A stretch of DNA of 64,000 nt from assembly GCA_002798275.1 (NCBI GenBank), contig NWQR01000004.1:1-64000 (forward strand), given 5' to 3'. The stretch is from Lysobacteraceae bacterium NML08-0793. GTDB taxonomy: Bacteria; Pseudomonadota; Gammaproteobacteria; Xanthomonadales; Xanthomonadaceae. The notes beneath the pieces were generated by a model, which did no database searches, was not told the DNA's origin, and worked only from the letters and a program-made list of their open reading frames with translations. This document shows, piece by piece, positions 19,540 to 29,295 of this stretch (the first letter of the stretch is position 1; every line of letters starts with the position of its first letter). The position numbers were made by a program, and so were the translations under genes.

Positions 19540-20175
19540 TCAACCTCCCTTCGGTGCAGCTCTGCCCAGTCCTTGCAGATAGGCCACGACTGCATCCATT
19601 TCAGTCTTGCCATCCACCGCTTGGGGTGCGGCATTGATTTCTTCGTCGGTATAGGGCACGCCAACCTTGCGCAAGCCGCGCATATTGGCCTGCAACTGTT
19701 CCGCATCAATGGTGCCGGTTTTCAGCCAAGGGAAGGCCGGCATATTCGACTCCGGCACCACCGCGCGCGGGTCTTCCAAGTGGACGCGATGCCAGTCATC
19801 GGAATAGCGACCGCCCACGCGAGCCAGATCCGGCCCGGTGCGTTTGGAACCCCACTGGAACGGATGGTCATAGACCGATTCCCCGGCCAGCGAATAGTGG
19901 CCATAACGCTCGGTTTCAAAGCGCAAGGTGCGTACCTGCTGCGAATGGCAGTTGTAGCAGCCTTCGCGGATATACACATCGCGCCCGGCCAGCTCCAATG
20001 CCGGGTAGGGCTTCAAACCGGCAATCGGCTTGACCGTCTCGGCCTGGAACATCATCGGAACAATCTGCGCCAAGCCACCGAAGGACACCACGATGGTGAC
20101 CAAAATCGCCATCAGCGCAACGTTTTTCTCGATTTTCTCGTGGGAAAAACCCGTGTTGTTATTGTCATTGCTCAT
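19540..20175 (-). CDS. ccoO: cbb3 oxidase monohaem cytochrome c subunit CcoO
   Basis: 211 residues with one N-terminal membrane helix (about 18-42) and a haem site CYNCH (73-77) followed by [15 protein letters not shown], the CcoO/FixO signature. The axial Met is probably in [10 protein letters not shown]. It passes electrons to the catalytic subunit. It starts 11 bases after the ccoN stop. Confidence 0.96.
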   Translation of the reverse strand: MSNDNNNTGFSHEKIEKNVALMAILVTIVVSFGGLAQIVPMMFQAETVKPIAGLKPYPALELAGRDVYIREGCYNCHSQQVRTLRFETERYGHYSLAGESVYDHPFQWGSKRTGPDLARVGGRYSDDWHRVHLEDPRAVVPESNMPAFPWLKTGTIDAEQLQANMRGLRKVGVPYTDEEINAAPQAVDGKTEMDAVVAYLQGLGRAAPKGG

Positions 20176-20186
20176 GATTCAAATCC

Positions 20187-21629
20187 TCAGGCACGGGCTT
20201 CGGAGGCATCCGGCGGCAAAACCGGCACCGGGGCAAGGTTCTTGGCGCCCTGCATGGTCTTGACCACGTTCCACACCATCACCCCCATGCCGGTCAGCAC
20301 CAGCACGCCGCCCAAAAGACGGATCAGGTAGTACGGATAGGTGGCATTGAGCGCTTCGACAAAGCTGTAGGTCAGCGTGCCGTCGGCGTTGGTGGCGCGC
20401 CACATCAGACCCTGCATCACGCCGGCAATCCACATCGAGGCGATATACAGCACCACACCGATGGTATGCAGCCAGAAGTGCAGGTCGATGGCCTTCACCG
20501 AGAACATGCCCTTTTGCTGCGTGGCCCACGGAATCACCGCATAGATGGAGCCGAGCGAAATCATCGCCACCCAGCCCAGCGCACCGGCATGCACGTGACC
20601 AATGGTCCAGTCGGTGTAGTGCGAGAGCGAGTTCACCGTCTTGATGGACATCATCGGCCCTTCAAAGGTGGACATCATGTAGAAGCTGAGCGAAACGATC
20701 AGGAACTTCAGGATAGGATCGGTGCGCAGTTTGTGCCATGCACCGGAAAGCGTCATCACACCGTTAATTGCGCCCCCCCAGCTTGGTGCCAAGAGAATCA
20801 GCGAGAACACCATGCCCAGCGACTGTGCCCAGTCCGGCAGCGCGGTGTATTGCAGATGGTGCGGGCCTGCCCACATGTAGATGGAAATCAGCGCCCAGAA
20901 GTGCACGATCGACAGGCGATAGGAGAACACCGGGCGACCTGCCACCTTCGGCACGAAGTAGTACATCATGCCGAGGAAGCCTGCGGTCAGGAAGAAGCCC
21001 ACCGCGTTATGGCCATACCACCACTGCACCATGGCATCCACCGCACCGGAGTACACCGAATACGAGCGCGCCCAGCTGGTCGGTACCGCCAGGCTGTTGA
21101 CAATATGCAGCAGCGCCACGGCGATGATGAAGCCGCCATAGAACCAGTTGGCCACATAGATATGCTTGACCTTGCGGATGGCGATGGTGCCAAAGAACAG
21201 CACGGCATAAGCCACCCAGACCACGGCAATTGCCACGTCAATCGGCCAGATGAGCTCGGCGTATTCCTTGCTCTGGGTCAAGCCAAGCGGCAAGGTAATC
21301 GCCGCAGCCACGATGATGAGCTGCCAGCCCCAGAACACGAATGCCGCCAGCTTGTCGGAAATCAGCCGCACATGGCTGGTGCGCTGCACACACCAGAGAC
21401 TGGTGGCAAACAGTGCCGATCCGCCGAAGGCGAAAATCACCGCATTGGTATGCAACGGACGCAGACGCCCATATTGCAGCCATTGAATGCCATCGGTCAT
21501 GGTCGGCCAGTACAGCTGCGCCGCGATGAACACGCCGACAAACATACCGACGACACCCCAGAGCACCGTCGCCAGCGCAAACTGGAGCACCACCTTGTCG
21601 TTGTAGTAGCCCTTGGTTTCAGTAGTCAT
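20187..21629 (-). CDS. ccoN: cbb3 oxidase catalytic subunit CcoN
   Basis: 480 residues, about 12 membrane helices. It reduces oxygen to water at a haem b3-copper centre and pumps protons; high oxygen affinity suits microaerobic life. Visible: [12 protein letters not shown] (haem ligand region), [22 protein letters not shown] (copper and cross-link Tyr helix), [17 protein letters not shown] and [17 protein letters not shown] 21629 was chosen because GAGGA lies 7 bases upstream and the family begins near here; an upstream ATG at 21695 would overlap the FNR box. It is the first gene of an operon running to fnr. Confidence 0.96.
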   Translation of the reverse strand: MTTETKGYYNDKVVLQFALATVLWGVVGMFVGVFIAAQLYWPTMTDGIQWLQYGRLRPLHTNAVIFAFGGSALFATSLWCVQRTSHVRLISDKLAAFVFWGWQLIIVAAAITLPLGLTQSKEYAELIWPIDVAIAVVWVAYAVLFFGTIAIRKVKHIYVANWFYGGFIIAVALLHIVNSLAVPTSWARSYSVYSGAVDAMVQWWYGHNAVGFFLTAGFLGMMYYFVPKVAGRPVFSYRLSIVHFWALISIYMWAGPHHLQYTALPDWAQSLGMVFSLILLAPSWGGAINGVMTLSGAWHKLRTDPILKFLIVSLSFYMMSTFEGPMMSIKTVNSLSHYTDWTIGHVHAGALGWVAMISLGSIYAVIPWATQQKGMFSVKAIDLHFWLHTIGVVLYIASMWIAGVMQGLMWRATNADGTLTYSFVEALNATYPYYLIRLLGGVLVLTGMGVMVWNVVKTMQGAKNLAPVPVLPPDASEARA

Positions 21630-22107
21630 TGCAAAGTCCTCAATGCACCACGCATTGTTGTGTGCCTGTTCAGGTGCACGTTTGATTGAAGTCAAGAAAG
21701 CGCAACACGCGCCCTACTCCGCGCGATAGTTTACGCGCCCCTTCTTGTTTTTGTTGCGAATAATTCTCAATAACAGTCAATTTCTTGAATTTTTCTGCCT
21801 TTCACTACCCGCATCACATCTTGCACACGCGCTTGATTGCCACCGACAAAACAGGAATTTTGCCGAACCTGCCGCACGCCTTGTCCAACAATCGCGTCGG
21901 AATGGGCGCCTCATGGCATATGTTTTGCCTTTGAAAATCCGTCCCGCGATAAAAGCCCACTAAATCGCAAACCCCATTCTCTGCGCACTTATATATAACC
22001 GACACAAGAATCTCGCCTACCGACTTATTTCAAAATCCCGGCTGCCGAAAATACCCCGCTGACTGTGCAACCTAGGCGGTCTCCAAGCGGAAATAATTTT
22101 GTCTTGC
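21630..22107. promoter_or_regulatory. Regulatory intergenic region ahead of the cbb3 operon; possible Fur-like site
   Basis: 478 bases without a gene. Besides the FNR box, 21755-21769 (TGCGAATAATTCTCA) matches the 7-1-7 Fur consensus TGATAAT-N-ATTATCA at 11 of 14 positions, in an AT-rich patch. Short frames here have no ribosome sites and look random. The Fur match is weak evidence on its own. Confidence 0.35.
21682..21695 (-). promoter_or_regulatory. FNR/Anr box upstream of ccoN
   Basis: TTGACTTCAATCAA on the minus strand matches TTGAT-N4-ATCAA with one difference. Its centre is 41.5 bases before a predicted start of transcription near 21647, with an AACAAT -10-like hexamer in the right place, the class II activator layout. 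The box lies 53 bases ahead of the ccoN start codon. Confidence 0.75.
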
Positions 22108-22773
22108 TTATTCCAACTCTTCCGGCGGGGCTTCCACGCTGTCGGGATCAACGGCCAATTTTCCGGCCAAAAGCACGGCCTGGGTGCGGTTATTGGCGCC
22201 CAGCTTGCGCATGATGGCGGTCATATGCGCCTTGATGGTGGCTTCGGATACGCCCAGCTCCCAAGCGATTTGCTTGTTCAAAAGCCCGGTGGACACCATT
22301 TGCAATACGCGAAACTGTTGCGGGGTGAGTTCACTGATGCGACGGGCGGTTTCACGTTCTTCGTCGTCGGCCGCGCGTGGGGCTTGTAGGACATTGGCAG
22401 GCGCCCAGCATTCGCCATCGAGCACTTGCAGCAGTGCCTCGCCAATGCCGGCAGAGTCGGTCGATTTCGGGATAAAGCCCAGCGCGCCGTGGTCGAGTAC
22501 GCGCCGCATCAAGGCCGGTTCTTCGCGGGCGGACACCATCACGATGGGCAGTTGCGGATATTGCGCGCGCAGATGCACCAGTGCCGACATGCCCTGCACA
22601 CCGGGCATATTCAGATCCAGCAGCAGCAGGTCGGCATCGGGTATCGCCTCGACTAGCGCATACAGGCCATCGGCATCGGCGGCCTCGCGGATTTCGGCAT
22701 CAGGCAGTACCCGACTGATCGCGCCGCGCAAGGCTTCACGAAACAGGGGATGGTCATCAGCAATCAGAATCAT
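22108..22773 (-). CDS. LuxR/NarL-type response regulator, possibly controlling acetate genes
   Basis: 221 residues from ATG 22773; that start has GGAG 8 bases upstream, while ATG 22779 has it only 2 bases away. The receiver domain (1-120) has acidic residues DD near position 7 and phospho-acceptor Asp in LLLLDLNMPG, with Lys in FIPKS. A C-terminal LuxR helix-turn-helix follows (LTPQQFRVLQMVSTGLLNKQ, then GVSEATIKAHMTAIMRKL). It lies downstream of acs on the same strand. Response regulators of this type (AgmR/ErdR, CrbR) activate acs in other proteobacteria, so that is the likely role; the partner kinase is not in the window. Confidence 0.8.
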   Translation of the reverse strand: MILIADDHPLFREALRGAISRVLPDAEIREAADADGLYALVEAIPDADLLLLDLNMPGVQGMSALVHLRAQYPQLPIVMVSAREEPALMRRVLDHGALGFIPKSTDSAGIGEALLQVLDGECWAPANVLQAPRAADDEERETARRISELTPQQFRVLQMVSTGLLNKQIAWELGVSEATIKAHMTAIMRKLGANNRTQAVLLAGKLAVDPDSVEAPPEELE

Positions 22774-22802
22774 CGGCATGTCTCCATCTTGCCTGCCGCA
22801 AA

Positions 22803-22824
22803 GCCGGGAGCCAAGGCTCCCGGC
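22803..22824 (-). terminator. Hairpin between acs and the response regulator gene
   Basis: A perfect inverted repeat (GCCGGGAGC and GCTCCCGGC around CAAG) followed on the minus strand by only CTTTGC. The stem is strong but the T-run is poor, so it may be a weak terminator or an attenuator that lowers read-through from acs. Confidence 0.5.
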
Positions 22825-22878
22825 ATGTCATGCCCCAGGCCAGCGCGCATCCGAAAGACCCGACGGGCGCACCCCAAA

Positions 22879-24840
22879 TCAACCGCGATTGGGCTGGAAG
22901 CGCGCTTCCACCAGCGCATCCACCACACTCGGATCGGCCAGGGTCGAAGTATCACCAAGCTGGTCAGGCGCGTTTTCGGCAATCTTGCGCAGAATGCGGC
23001 GCATGATTTTGCCGCTGCGGGTTTTCGGCAGCGCCGGCGCCCATTGCAGATAGTCCAAGCTTGCAATCGGGCCAATCGCCTTGCGCACATGGGTATTGAG
23101 TTCTTTCTTCAATTCTTCGTCGGGCATCTGGCCTTCTTTCAGGGTGACATAGGCATAGATGCCCTGCCCCTTGATGTCATGCGGGAATGCCACGACTGCG
23201 GCCTCGGCCACTTTCGGATGTGCCACCAGCGCGCTTTCCAGCTCTGCGGTGCCGATGCGGTGGCCGCTGACGTTGATGACATCATCCACACGGCCGGTAA
23301 TCCAGTAATAGCCATCCTCGTCGCGGCGGCAGCCGTCGGAAGTGAAGTACAGCCCCGGATAAGTTTTGAAATAGGTGTCGATGAAGCGCTGATGGTCGCC
23401 ATACACGGTGCGCATCTGTCCCGGCCAAGAGTCCTTGATGACCAGATTGCCATCCACCGCGCCTGTCAATTCATTGCCATTGGCATCCACCAGCATCGGT
23501 TGCACACCGGGTAGCGGCAGGGTGGCCGAGCCGGGTTTGAGGTCGGTGGCGCCCGGCAATGGCGAAATCAGAATGCCGCCGGTTTCGGTCTGCCACCAAG
23601 TATCGACAATCGGGCAGCGCTCCTCGCCCACCACGGTGTGATACCAACGCCAGGCTTCCGGGTTGATTGGCTCGCCCACACTGCCAAGCAGGCGCAACGA
23701 GGCACGCGAGGTGCGTTTTACCGCGTGCTCGCCTTCACGCATCAGCGCGCGGATGGCAGTCGGGGCGGTGTAGAAAATGGTGACCTGATGTTTGTCCACC
23801 ACTTCCCAGAAGCGCGAGGCATTCGGCCAACTGGGTACGCCCTCGAACATCAGCGAAGTCGCGCCGTTTGCCAGCGGCCCATAAACGATATAGCTGTGGC
23901 CGGTAATCCAGCCCACATCGGCGGTGCACCAGTAAATATCGTCGGGCTTCAAGTCAAAAACGATTTCGTGCGTGTAGCTGGCATACACCAGATAGCCGCC
24001 GGTGGTATGCAGCACGCCCTTGGGCTTGCCGGTGGAGCCGGAGGTATAGAGGATGAACAGCGGGTCCTCGGCATTCATGCGCTCCGGCTCGCATTTGATC
24101 GGTTGATCTTTCAATGCGTGATGCCACCAGATATCGCGGCGGGTATCAAAATCAATGCTGCCATCGGTATGGCGGAACACCAGTACTTTTTCCACCGTAT
24201 CGGTACCCGGTAGCTTGAGGGCGGCATCGACGTTCATTTTCAGGGGTACAGTACGGCCACCACGGCGGCCTTCGTCGGCGGTAATCACCAATTTGCTCTG
24301 GCTATCGCTGATGCGATCGGCAATCGCGTGCGGGGCAAAGCCGCCAAATACCACCGTGTGTACCGCGCCGATGCGCGCGCAGGCCAGCATCGCCACTGCC
24401 GCCTCGGGAATCATCGGCAAATAAATGGTGACGCGATCGCCCTTGCCAATCCCCATGCCACGCATCGCATTGGCCAGTTTGCATACTTCCAGATACAGCT
24501 CGCGGTAGCTGATTTTCCGCGATGGCGTGGCCGGGTCATCCGGCTCGAACAGCAACGCGGTTTTTTCGCCATGCTCGCGCAAATGGCGATCCAGACAGTT
24601 GACGCTGACATTCAGCTCGCCGTCCTCGAACCATTTGATGCGGAAATCATCCAAGTTGTAGCTGACATTGCGAATGATGGTGGGCGACTTCATCCATTCG
24701 ATGCGCTCGCCAATACGCGCCCAGAAGGCATCGGGGTTTTCCACCGACTCGGCGTAATCACGCACATAGTCGCGGTGGCGCATATTGGCATTGGCGGCGA
24801 AATTGGCCGGTGCATGGATGCTGTTGGCGGGTCTGCTCAT
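22879..24840 (-). CDS. acs: Acetyl-CoA synthetase
   Basis: 653 residues, the usual length. It converts acetate, ATP and CoA to acetyl-CoA by way of acetyl-AMP in the cytoplasm. Visible: the adenylate-forming P-loop [11 protein letters not shown] (265-275), WWQTETGG, the hinge region [17 protein letters not shown], and the C-terminal lysine motif [12 protein letters not shown] (catalytic Lys about 611, the residue switched off by acetylation in other bacteria). It is divergent from the porin-DUF485-actP genes, making a compact acetate uptake and activation locus. Confidence 0.97.
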   Translation of the reverse strand: MSRPANSIHAPANFAANANMRHRDYVRDYAESVENPDAFWARIGERIEWMKSPTIIRNVSYNLDDFRIKWFEDGELNVSVNCLDRHLREHGEKTALLFEPDDPATPSRKISYRELYLEVCKLANAMRGMGIGKGDRVTIYLPMIPEAAVAMLACARIGAVHTVVFGGFAPHAIADRISDSQSKLVITADEGRRGGRTVPLKMNVDAALKLPGTDTVEKVLVFRHTDGSIDFDTRRDIWWHHALKDQPIKCEPERMNAEDPLFILYTSGSTGKPKGVLHTTGGYLVYASYTHEIVFDLKPDDIYWCTADVGWITGHSYIVYGPLANGATSLMFEGVPSWPNASRFWEVVDKHQVTIFYTAPTAIRALMREGEHAVKRTSRASLRLLGSVGEPINPEAWRWYHTVVGEERCPIVDTWWQTETGGILISPLPGATDLKPGSATLPLPGVQPMLVDANGNELTGAVDGNLVIKDSWPGQMRTVYGDHQRFIDTYFKTYPGLYFTSDGCRRDEDGYYWITGRVDDVINVSGHRIGTAELESALVAHPKVAEAAVVAFPHDIKGQGIYAYVTLKEGQMPDEELKKELNTHVRKAIGPIASLDYLQWAPALPKTRSGKIMRRILRKIAENAPDQLGDTSTLADPSVVDALVEARFQPNRG

Positions 24841-24910
24841 GTAGTAGTCACTCCAGTGGCGAATATCCAGATTCGAGTCTGCCCGATATGCGCAGAGGCG
24901 GCGTTAGACT

Positions 24911-24941
24911 TTGGTCGATGCTGCGATGCAGCTTCGACCAA
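24911..24941. promoter_or_regulatory. 31-bp near-perfect palindrome between acs and the porin gene
   Basis: The arms TTGGTCGA and TCGACCAA flank inner arms GCTGC and GCAGC around a GAT centre. Only one position pair (T opposite T) is unmatched. It lies 71 bases upstream of acs and 69 upstream of the porin start, about midway. There is no T-run on either side, so a protein-binding operator shared by the two divergent units is more likely than a terminator. Confidence 0.6.
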
Positions 24942-25009
24942 TGGCTAATAGGCGCATGCCGCCTGTGCGCGGAATCTCGCCACAGGTCCATTGCGCGAGA
25001 TTGCCGCTG

Positions 25010-26383
25010 ATGAAGATTTCTCCCCGGACACGCCTGCTGGCACTGGCCATCGTCCTGTCGCTGCCCGGCACGCTGCTGGCACAAACGGCCAAGGAACGCG
25101 AGTTGGAAGCGCGCATTGCCGAGCTGGAAAAAATCGTCGCCGCACTCGCTGCCGAACGGAATGCGCAGAAAGCCGAGATTGCCGAAGTCCGTAACGAACT
25201 GCGCGCCGAACTTACCGCCACCCTGGGCATGGAAGCGGCTAGAGAAGCGGCCGACAGGGCGGCAACTGCCACCGCCACGCCCGCTACAGGGCTGATGCCT
25301 GGCGCCAATCCCGGCACCCGTTTCAGCTATGGCGGCTTCATCAAGCTCGATGCGATGACCACCCAAACCGATTCGGGTCGAATTGCCGAAGGCAGCGCCG
25401 GACGAATGTTCCATGTGCCATCCACCATTCCAGTAGGCGGCAGCGACAAGCAGACCTATACCGATTTTGGCGCGCAGTTTTCGCGTTTCTGGCTCGGTGC
25501 CGATCATGTCAGCGATGCCGGCGACAAGCTGAAAGCCTATATCGAGGTGGATTTTTTCGGCGGCGGCAGCAGCCAGCTTGGCAACGAAACCGCCACCAAT
25601 ACCCATGCCCTCACCCTGCGCCATGCGTATGTAAGTTGGAACAACTGGCTGGCCGGGCAAACTTGGTCGAACTTCATGGATGTGGCGGCATTGCCCGATG
25701 CGGTGGATTTTGTCGGCGTCACCGATGGCACGGTATTCGTGCGCCAGCCGCAAATCCGCTACACCCGCGACGCTTGGTCGTTTGCGCTGGAAAACCCGCA
25801 AACCTGGGTGCAGCCACATCTTGCCGGAGCACGCTACAACAGCGGCGAAAACCGTCTGCCGGATTTCACCGCACGCTGGCAAACCCGTGGGGATTGGGGA
25901 CATGTTTCGCTGGCAGCGATGTTGCGCCAATACCGCGCACTGGGGGACAGCGCCCAGGGTATTTCAGCCAGCCTGTCCGGCAAGTTCGTGCTGGGAGCGC
26001 AAGATGATCTGCGCTATGCCATCAACAGCGGCCAGGGCATTGGCCGTTATCTGTCGCTGGGGCTTGGCCCTGACGTGATGGTCGATGCCACGGGCGAGAT
26101 TCGACCCTTGACCGGCACCGGCGGCTTCATTGCTTGGCGACATGCCTTCAACCAGAAACTGCGCGGCAACCTGATGTATTCGGCGGCGCATTTCGACAAC
26201 GACACCGACCTCACCGGGCTTGGCATTACCCGCAGCAGCCAGTCGCTGCACGCCAACCTGATTTGGTCGCCACTGCCCAAACTGGATGTCGGGGCAGAGC
26301 TTGGCTGGAGCGAGCGCACGCTGGAAAACGGCAGCTCCGGCAAACAAAAACGCATCCACACCAGCGTCAAGTACAGCTTTTAA
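25010..26383 (+). CDS. DcaP-like outer-membrane porin
   Basis: 457 residues from ATG 25010, which gives a signal peptide (TRLLALAIVLSLPGTLLAQ); an upstream in-frame ATG at 24911 lies in the palindrome. After the signal comes a coiled coil (ELEARIAELEKIVAALAAER, to about residue 75), then a 16- to 18-strand barrel starting FSYGGFIKLDAM and ending in Phe, as outer-membrane proteins do. DcaP-type porins form trimers through this coiled coil and pass organic acids. Its place ahead of actP suggests uptake of acetate or short carboxylates (inference). Confidence 0.85.
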   Translation: MKISPRTRLLALAIVLSLPGTLLAQTAKERELEARIAELEKIVAALAAERNAQKAEIAEVRNELRAELTATLGMEAAREAADRAATATATPATGLMPGANPGTRFSYGGFIKLDAMTTQTDSGRIAEGSAGRMFHVPSTIPVGGSDKQTYTDFGAQFSRFWLGADHVSDAGDKLKAYIEVDFFGGGSSQLGNETATNTHALTLRHAYVSWNNWLAGQTWSNFMDVAALPDAVDFVGVTDGTVFVRQPQIRYTRDAWSFALENPQTWVQPHLAGARYNSGENRLPDFTARWQTRGDWGHVSLAAMLRQYRALGDSAQGISASLSGKFVLGAQDDLRYAINSGQGIGRYLSLGLGPDVMVDATGEIRPLTGTGGFIAWRHAFNQKLRGNLMYSAAHFDNDTDLTGLGITRSSQSLHANLIWSPLPKLDVGAELGWSERTLENGSSGKQKRIHTSVKYSF

Positions 26384-26404
26384 TCCATCCACCGGAGAGC
26401 CACC

Positions 26405-26722
26405 ATGTCAAACGCCCTCGACCCCATCATGGCGCGTATCGAAGCCAACCCCAAATATCGGGAACTCAAACGCAAGCGCAATACTTTCGGCTGGATTCTC
26501 ACCATTCTGATCTTGATCGCCTATTACGGCTTCATCGGCCTGATTGCCTTCGACAAAGCGGTGCTTTCAATGCCGCTGGGCACCGGCGTAACCACGGTCG
26601 GCATCCCGATTGCCACCGGCGTGATTTTGTTCACCATCGTGCTGACCGGCATTTATGTCTGGCGCGCCAATAGCGAATTCGACCGTCTGACCGCAGAAAT
26701 CCTGAAGGAGTCGATGCAATGA
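26405..26722 (+). CDS. yjcH: DUF485 membrane protein (YjcH type)
   Basis: 105 residues with two membrane helices (about 29-50 and 62-85) and the DUF485 start [16 protein letters not shown]. These small proteins are co-transcribed with actP and are thought to help or modulate the symporter. A GGAGAG ribosome site precedes ATG 26405. The stop overlaps the actP start by 4 bases. Confidence 0.93.
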   Translation: MSNALDPIMARIEANPKYRELKRKRNTFGWILTILILIAYYGFIGLIAFDKAVLSMPLGTGVTTVGIPIATGVILFTIVLTGIYVWRANSEFDRLTAEILKESMQ

Positions 26723-28443
26723 AGCTCTCCATGCGCACAATCGCCGCATCGTTGCTGCTGCTGGCAAATCAAATGGCACTGGCCGCACCCGATGTGGGCC
26801 AAACCGTCAAGCAAGAAACCAATTGGACCGCCATCACCATGTTTGCGGTATTCGTGCTGGCAACGCTCTGGGTTACCAAATGGGCAGCCGGGCGCACCCA
26901 GTCGGCTGCGGATTTCTATACCGCAGGTGGCGGCATTACCGGCTTCCAAAATGGCCTTGCCATTGCCGGTGATTACATGAGTGCCGCCTCGTTCCTCGGT
27001 ATTTCCGCCGCAGTGATGATGAGTGGCTATGACGGTCTGATCTATTCGATCGGCTTTCTGGTCGGCTGGCCGATTCTGACCTTCCTGCTGGCCGAGCGCC
27101 TGCGCAATCTGGGCAAATTCACCTTTGCCGATGTCGCCGGCTACCGCTTTGCACAAGCCCCGGTGCGCGCCTTCGCCGCTTCCGGCACATTGGTGGTGGT
27201 GGCGTTTTATCTCATCGCCCAGATGGTTGGCGCAGGCTCGCTCATCAAACTGCTGTTTGGCCTAGACTACTGGATTGCCGTGGTGCTGGTCGGCTGCCTG
27301 ATGATGATTTATGTGCTGTTCGGCGGCATGACCGCAACCACCTGGGTGCAAATCATCAAGGCCGTGCTGCTGCTTTTCGGGGTGAGCTTCATGGCCTTCA
27401 TGATCATGTACCAATACGGCTTCAGCTTTGAACGGCTGTTTGCCCATGCGGTGGACGTAAAAACCGCCGTCGCCAGCAATCAGGGCGCATCGGCAGAAGC
27501 AGCCCGCGCCGCCGGCCTGTCAATCATGGGGCCGGGTGGCTTTATCAAAGACCCGATTTCCGCCATCGGCTTTGGCATGGCGCTGATGTTCGGCACGGCG
27601 GGGCTGCCGCATATCCTGATGCGCTTTTTCACCGTGCCCGATGCCAAGGAAGCCCGCAAATCGGTGTTCTGGGCAACCACTTGGATTGGCTATTTCTACA
27701 TGCTGATTTTCATCATCGGCTTTGGCGCCATCACCTTGGTGCTGACCAATCCCGAGTTTGCCGATACCGTCAACGGCGTGATTCACGGTGGCGCCGGTGC
27801 CAGCAATATGGCCGCCGTGCTGGTGGCCAAGGCCGTCGGCGGCGATGTGTTCCTCGGCTTCATCTCCGCCGTGGCGTTTGCCACTATTCTCGCGGTCGTC
27901 GCCGGGTTGACGCTCTCCGGCGCTTCGGCAGTCAGCCACGACCTGTACGCCACAGTGTTCAAGAAAGGCCAGGCAGACTCCGCCAAGGAGCTGAAAGTCT
28001 CGCGTTACACCGTGCTGGTGCTGGCCGTCATCGCCGTACTGCTTGGCATCGCGTTTGAAAAGCAGAATGTCGCCTTCATGGTGTCGCTGGCTTTTGCCGT
28101 GGCCGCCTCGGCCAACTTCCCGGTGTTGTTCCTGTCGATTCTCTGGAAAGGCATGACCACCCGGGGCGCGGTCATCGGCGGCTTCCTCGGGCTGATTTCC
28201 GCCGTGGTGCTGACCGTGCTCTCGCCTTCGGTCTGGGAAGCCACCCTCGGCAATCCTGCCGGCAGCGCGCCGTTCCCCTATACTTCACCGGCGCTGTTCT
28301 CCATCACCTTGGGGTTTGTTGGTATTTGGCTATTCTCCATCACCGATAACAGCGCCCGCGCCAAGCTGGACAAAGACGGCTTCCGCGCCCAGCAAATCCG
28401 CTCGGAAACTGGGCTCGGCGCAGCAAAGGCCGCCAATCACTGA
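26719..28443 (+). CDS. actP: Cation/acetate symporter ActP
   Basis: 574 residues of the sodium:solute symporter family with a signal-like first helix and about 13 membrane segments. Typical parts: [32 protein letters not shown], and [19 protein letters not shown]. It takes up acetate and other short monocarboxylates, feeding acs on the other strand. The ATGA overlap with the DUF485 gene indicates coupled translation. Confidence 0.95.
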   Translation: MKLSMRTIAASLLLLANQMALAAPDVGQTVKQETNWTAITMFAVFVLATLWVTKWAAGRTQSAADFYTAGGGITGFQNGLAIAGDYMSAASFLGISAAVMMSGYDGLIYSIGFLVGWPILTFLLAERLRNLGKFTFADVAGYRFAQAPVRAFAASGTLVVVAFYLIAQMVGAGSLIKLLFGLDYWIAVVLVGCLMMIYVLFGGMTATTWVQIIKAVLLLFGVSFMAFMIMYQYGFSFERLFAHAVDVKTAVASNQGASAEAARAAGLSIMGPGGFIKDPISAIGFGMALMFGTAGLPHILMRFFTVPDAKEARKSVFWATTWIGYFYMLIFIIGFGAITLVLTNPEFADTVNGVIHGGAGASNMAAVLVAKAVGGDVFLGFISAVAFATILAVVAGLTLSGASAVSHDLYATVFKKGQADSAKELKVSRYTVLVLAVIAVLLGIAFEKQNVAFMVSLAFAVAASANFPVLFLSILWKGMTTRGAVIGGFLGLISAVVLTVLSPSVWEATLGNPAGSAPFPYTSPALFSITLGFVGIWLFSITDNSARAKLDKDGFRAQQIRSETGLGAAKAANH

Positions 28444-28480
28444 AGAATCCGCATAGGGCGAGGATGCCCATGCTCGAGCA

Positions 28481-28511
28481 AAACCCTGCCCATCGCGGCA
28501 GGGTTTCTTTT
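28481..28511 (+). terminator. Terminator after actP, probably working in both directions
   Basis: A 10-bp stem AAACCCTGCC/GGCAGGGTTT with a 6-base loop, followed by CTTTT. Read from the minus strand it is also followed by TTTTGC, so it may end the convergent amidohydrolase gene as well. Confidence 0.85.
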
Positions 28512-28527
28512 CATCAAAAAACCGATA

Positions 28528-29295
28528 TCAGGGGCTGAAAAACCCAACCGCATCCAGCGTCATATGCAATCTTTCGGCCCATTCGCGCTGGCCTTTCGAC
28601 GTTGCGATGCCGTCGTTGCGTATTTCCACCATCAAATATCGCAAGCCATGCGGGATGGCATGGCGCTCCAGCGTATATCCCAATGCCGTCCAACCGTCGT
28701 AGGGCTGGTTGTCGCCAACATTCAAGCCTTGCTGCCGCAGTCGATGGAACAGGCCATCCAGCCAAGGCGCCGGCGTTCTCCACAGCAACCCAATCGGCCA
28801 AGGGCGCAACTGCCCGTGCAGCTCCGGGTTGAAGCTGTGAATGGAAAGCACAACAGGCCGACGGCCTGCCGCAAGGCAGGTTTGCAAATGGCGCGCGATG
28901 GCCTGGTGATAAGGTGCATGCCATTGGCGAATGCGGCGCTCACGCGCCGCGTCGTTCAGGCCGCAATTGCCCGGAACGATACTGCCATCGCTTTTGGGCA
29001 GCGCCATTTCTGGGGAATCCGGCGCGCGGTTGAGATCGGCCACCAGACGCGAGACGCCACCAAAAAATGCCGGGCAGTCCAGCCTTGCAGCCAACGCGCG
29101 CGCCACGCCTTCAGCGCCGATATCCCAAGCGATATGGCGGCTGCGGTCGGCTTCACCCAAGCCAAGACCGGCCAACTCGGCCGGAATCTCGCAACTGGCG
29201 TGGTCGCAAAGCAGCAATACCTCGTGATGTTTGCCAGGCAAATGCTGAAACGGCGGAACAGACGTTTGCATGCGCGTTTGGCGAAGCGGCCTCAA
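28528..29295 (-). CDS. N-formylglutamate amidohydrolase-like protein
   Basis: 255 residues. The family has a zinc hydrolase fold that removes formyl groups from N-formylglutamate in histidine breakdown. Seen: [12 protein letters not shown] near residue 27, [37 protein letters not shown] and VEIRNDGI at the C-terminus, all typical. No other hut gene is nearby, so the substrate may differ. ATG 29295 overlaps the mnmG stop by 4 bases; ATG 29271 is a possible alternative. Confidence 0.85.
   Translation of the reverse strand: MRPLRQTRMQTSVPPFQHLPGKHHEVLLLCDHASCEIPAELAGLGLGEADRSRHIAWDIGAEGVARALAARLDCPAFFGGVSRLVADLNRAPDSPEMALPKSDGSIVPGNCGLNDAARERRIRQWHAPYHQAIARHLQTCLAAGRRPVVLSIHSFNPELHGQLRPWPIGLLWRTPAPWLDGLFHRLRQQGLNVGDNQPYDGWTALGYTLERHAIPHGLRYLMVEIRNDGIATSKGQREWAERLHMTLDAVGFFSP

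Noticed and set aside
21745-22005. Short frames on both strands in the region ahead of ccoN
   Set aside because: No ribosome sites, no recognisable domains, and they lie in AT-rich regulatory sequence.
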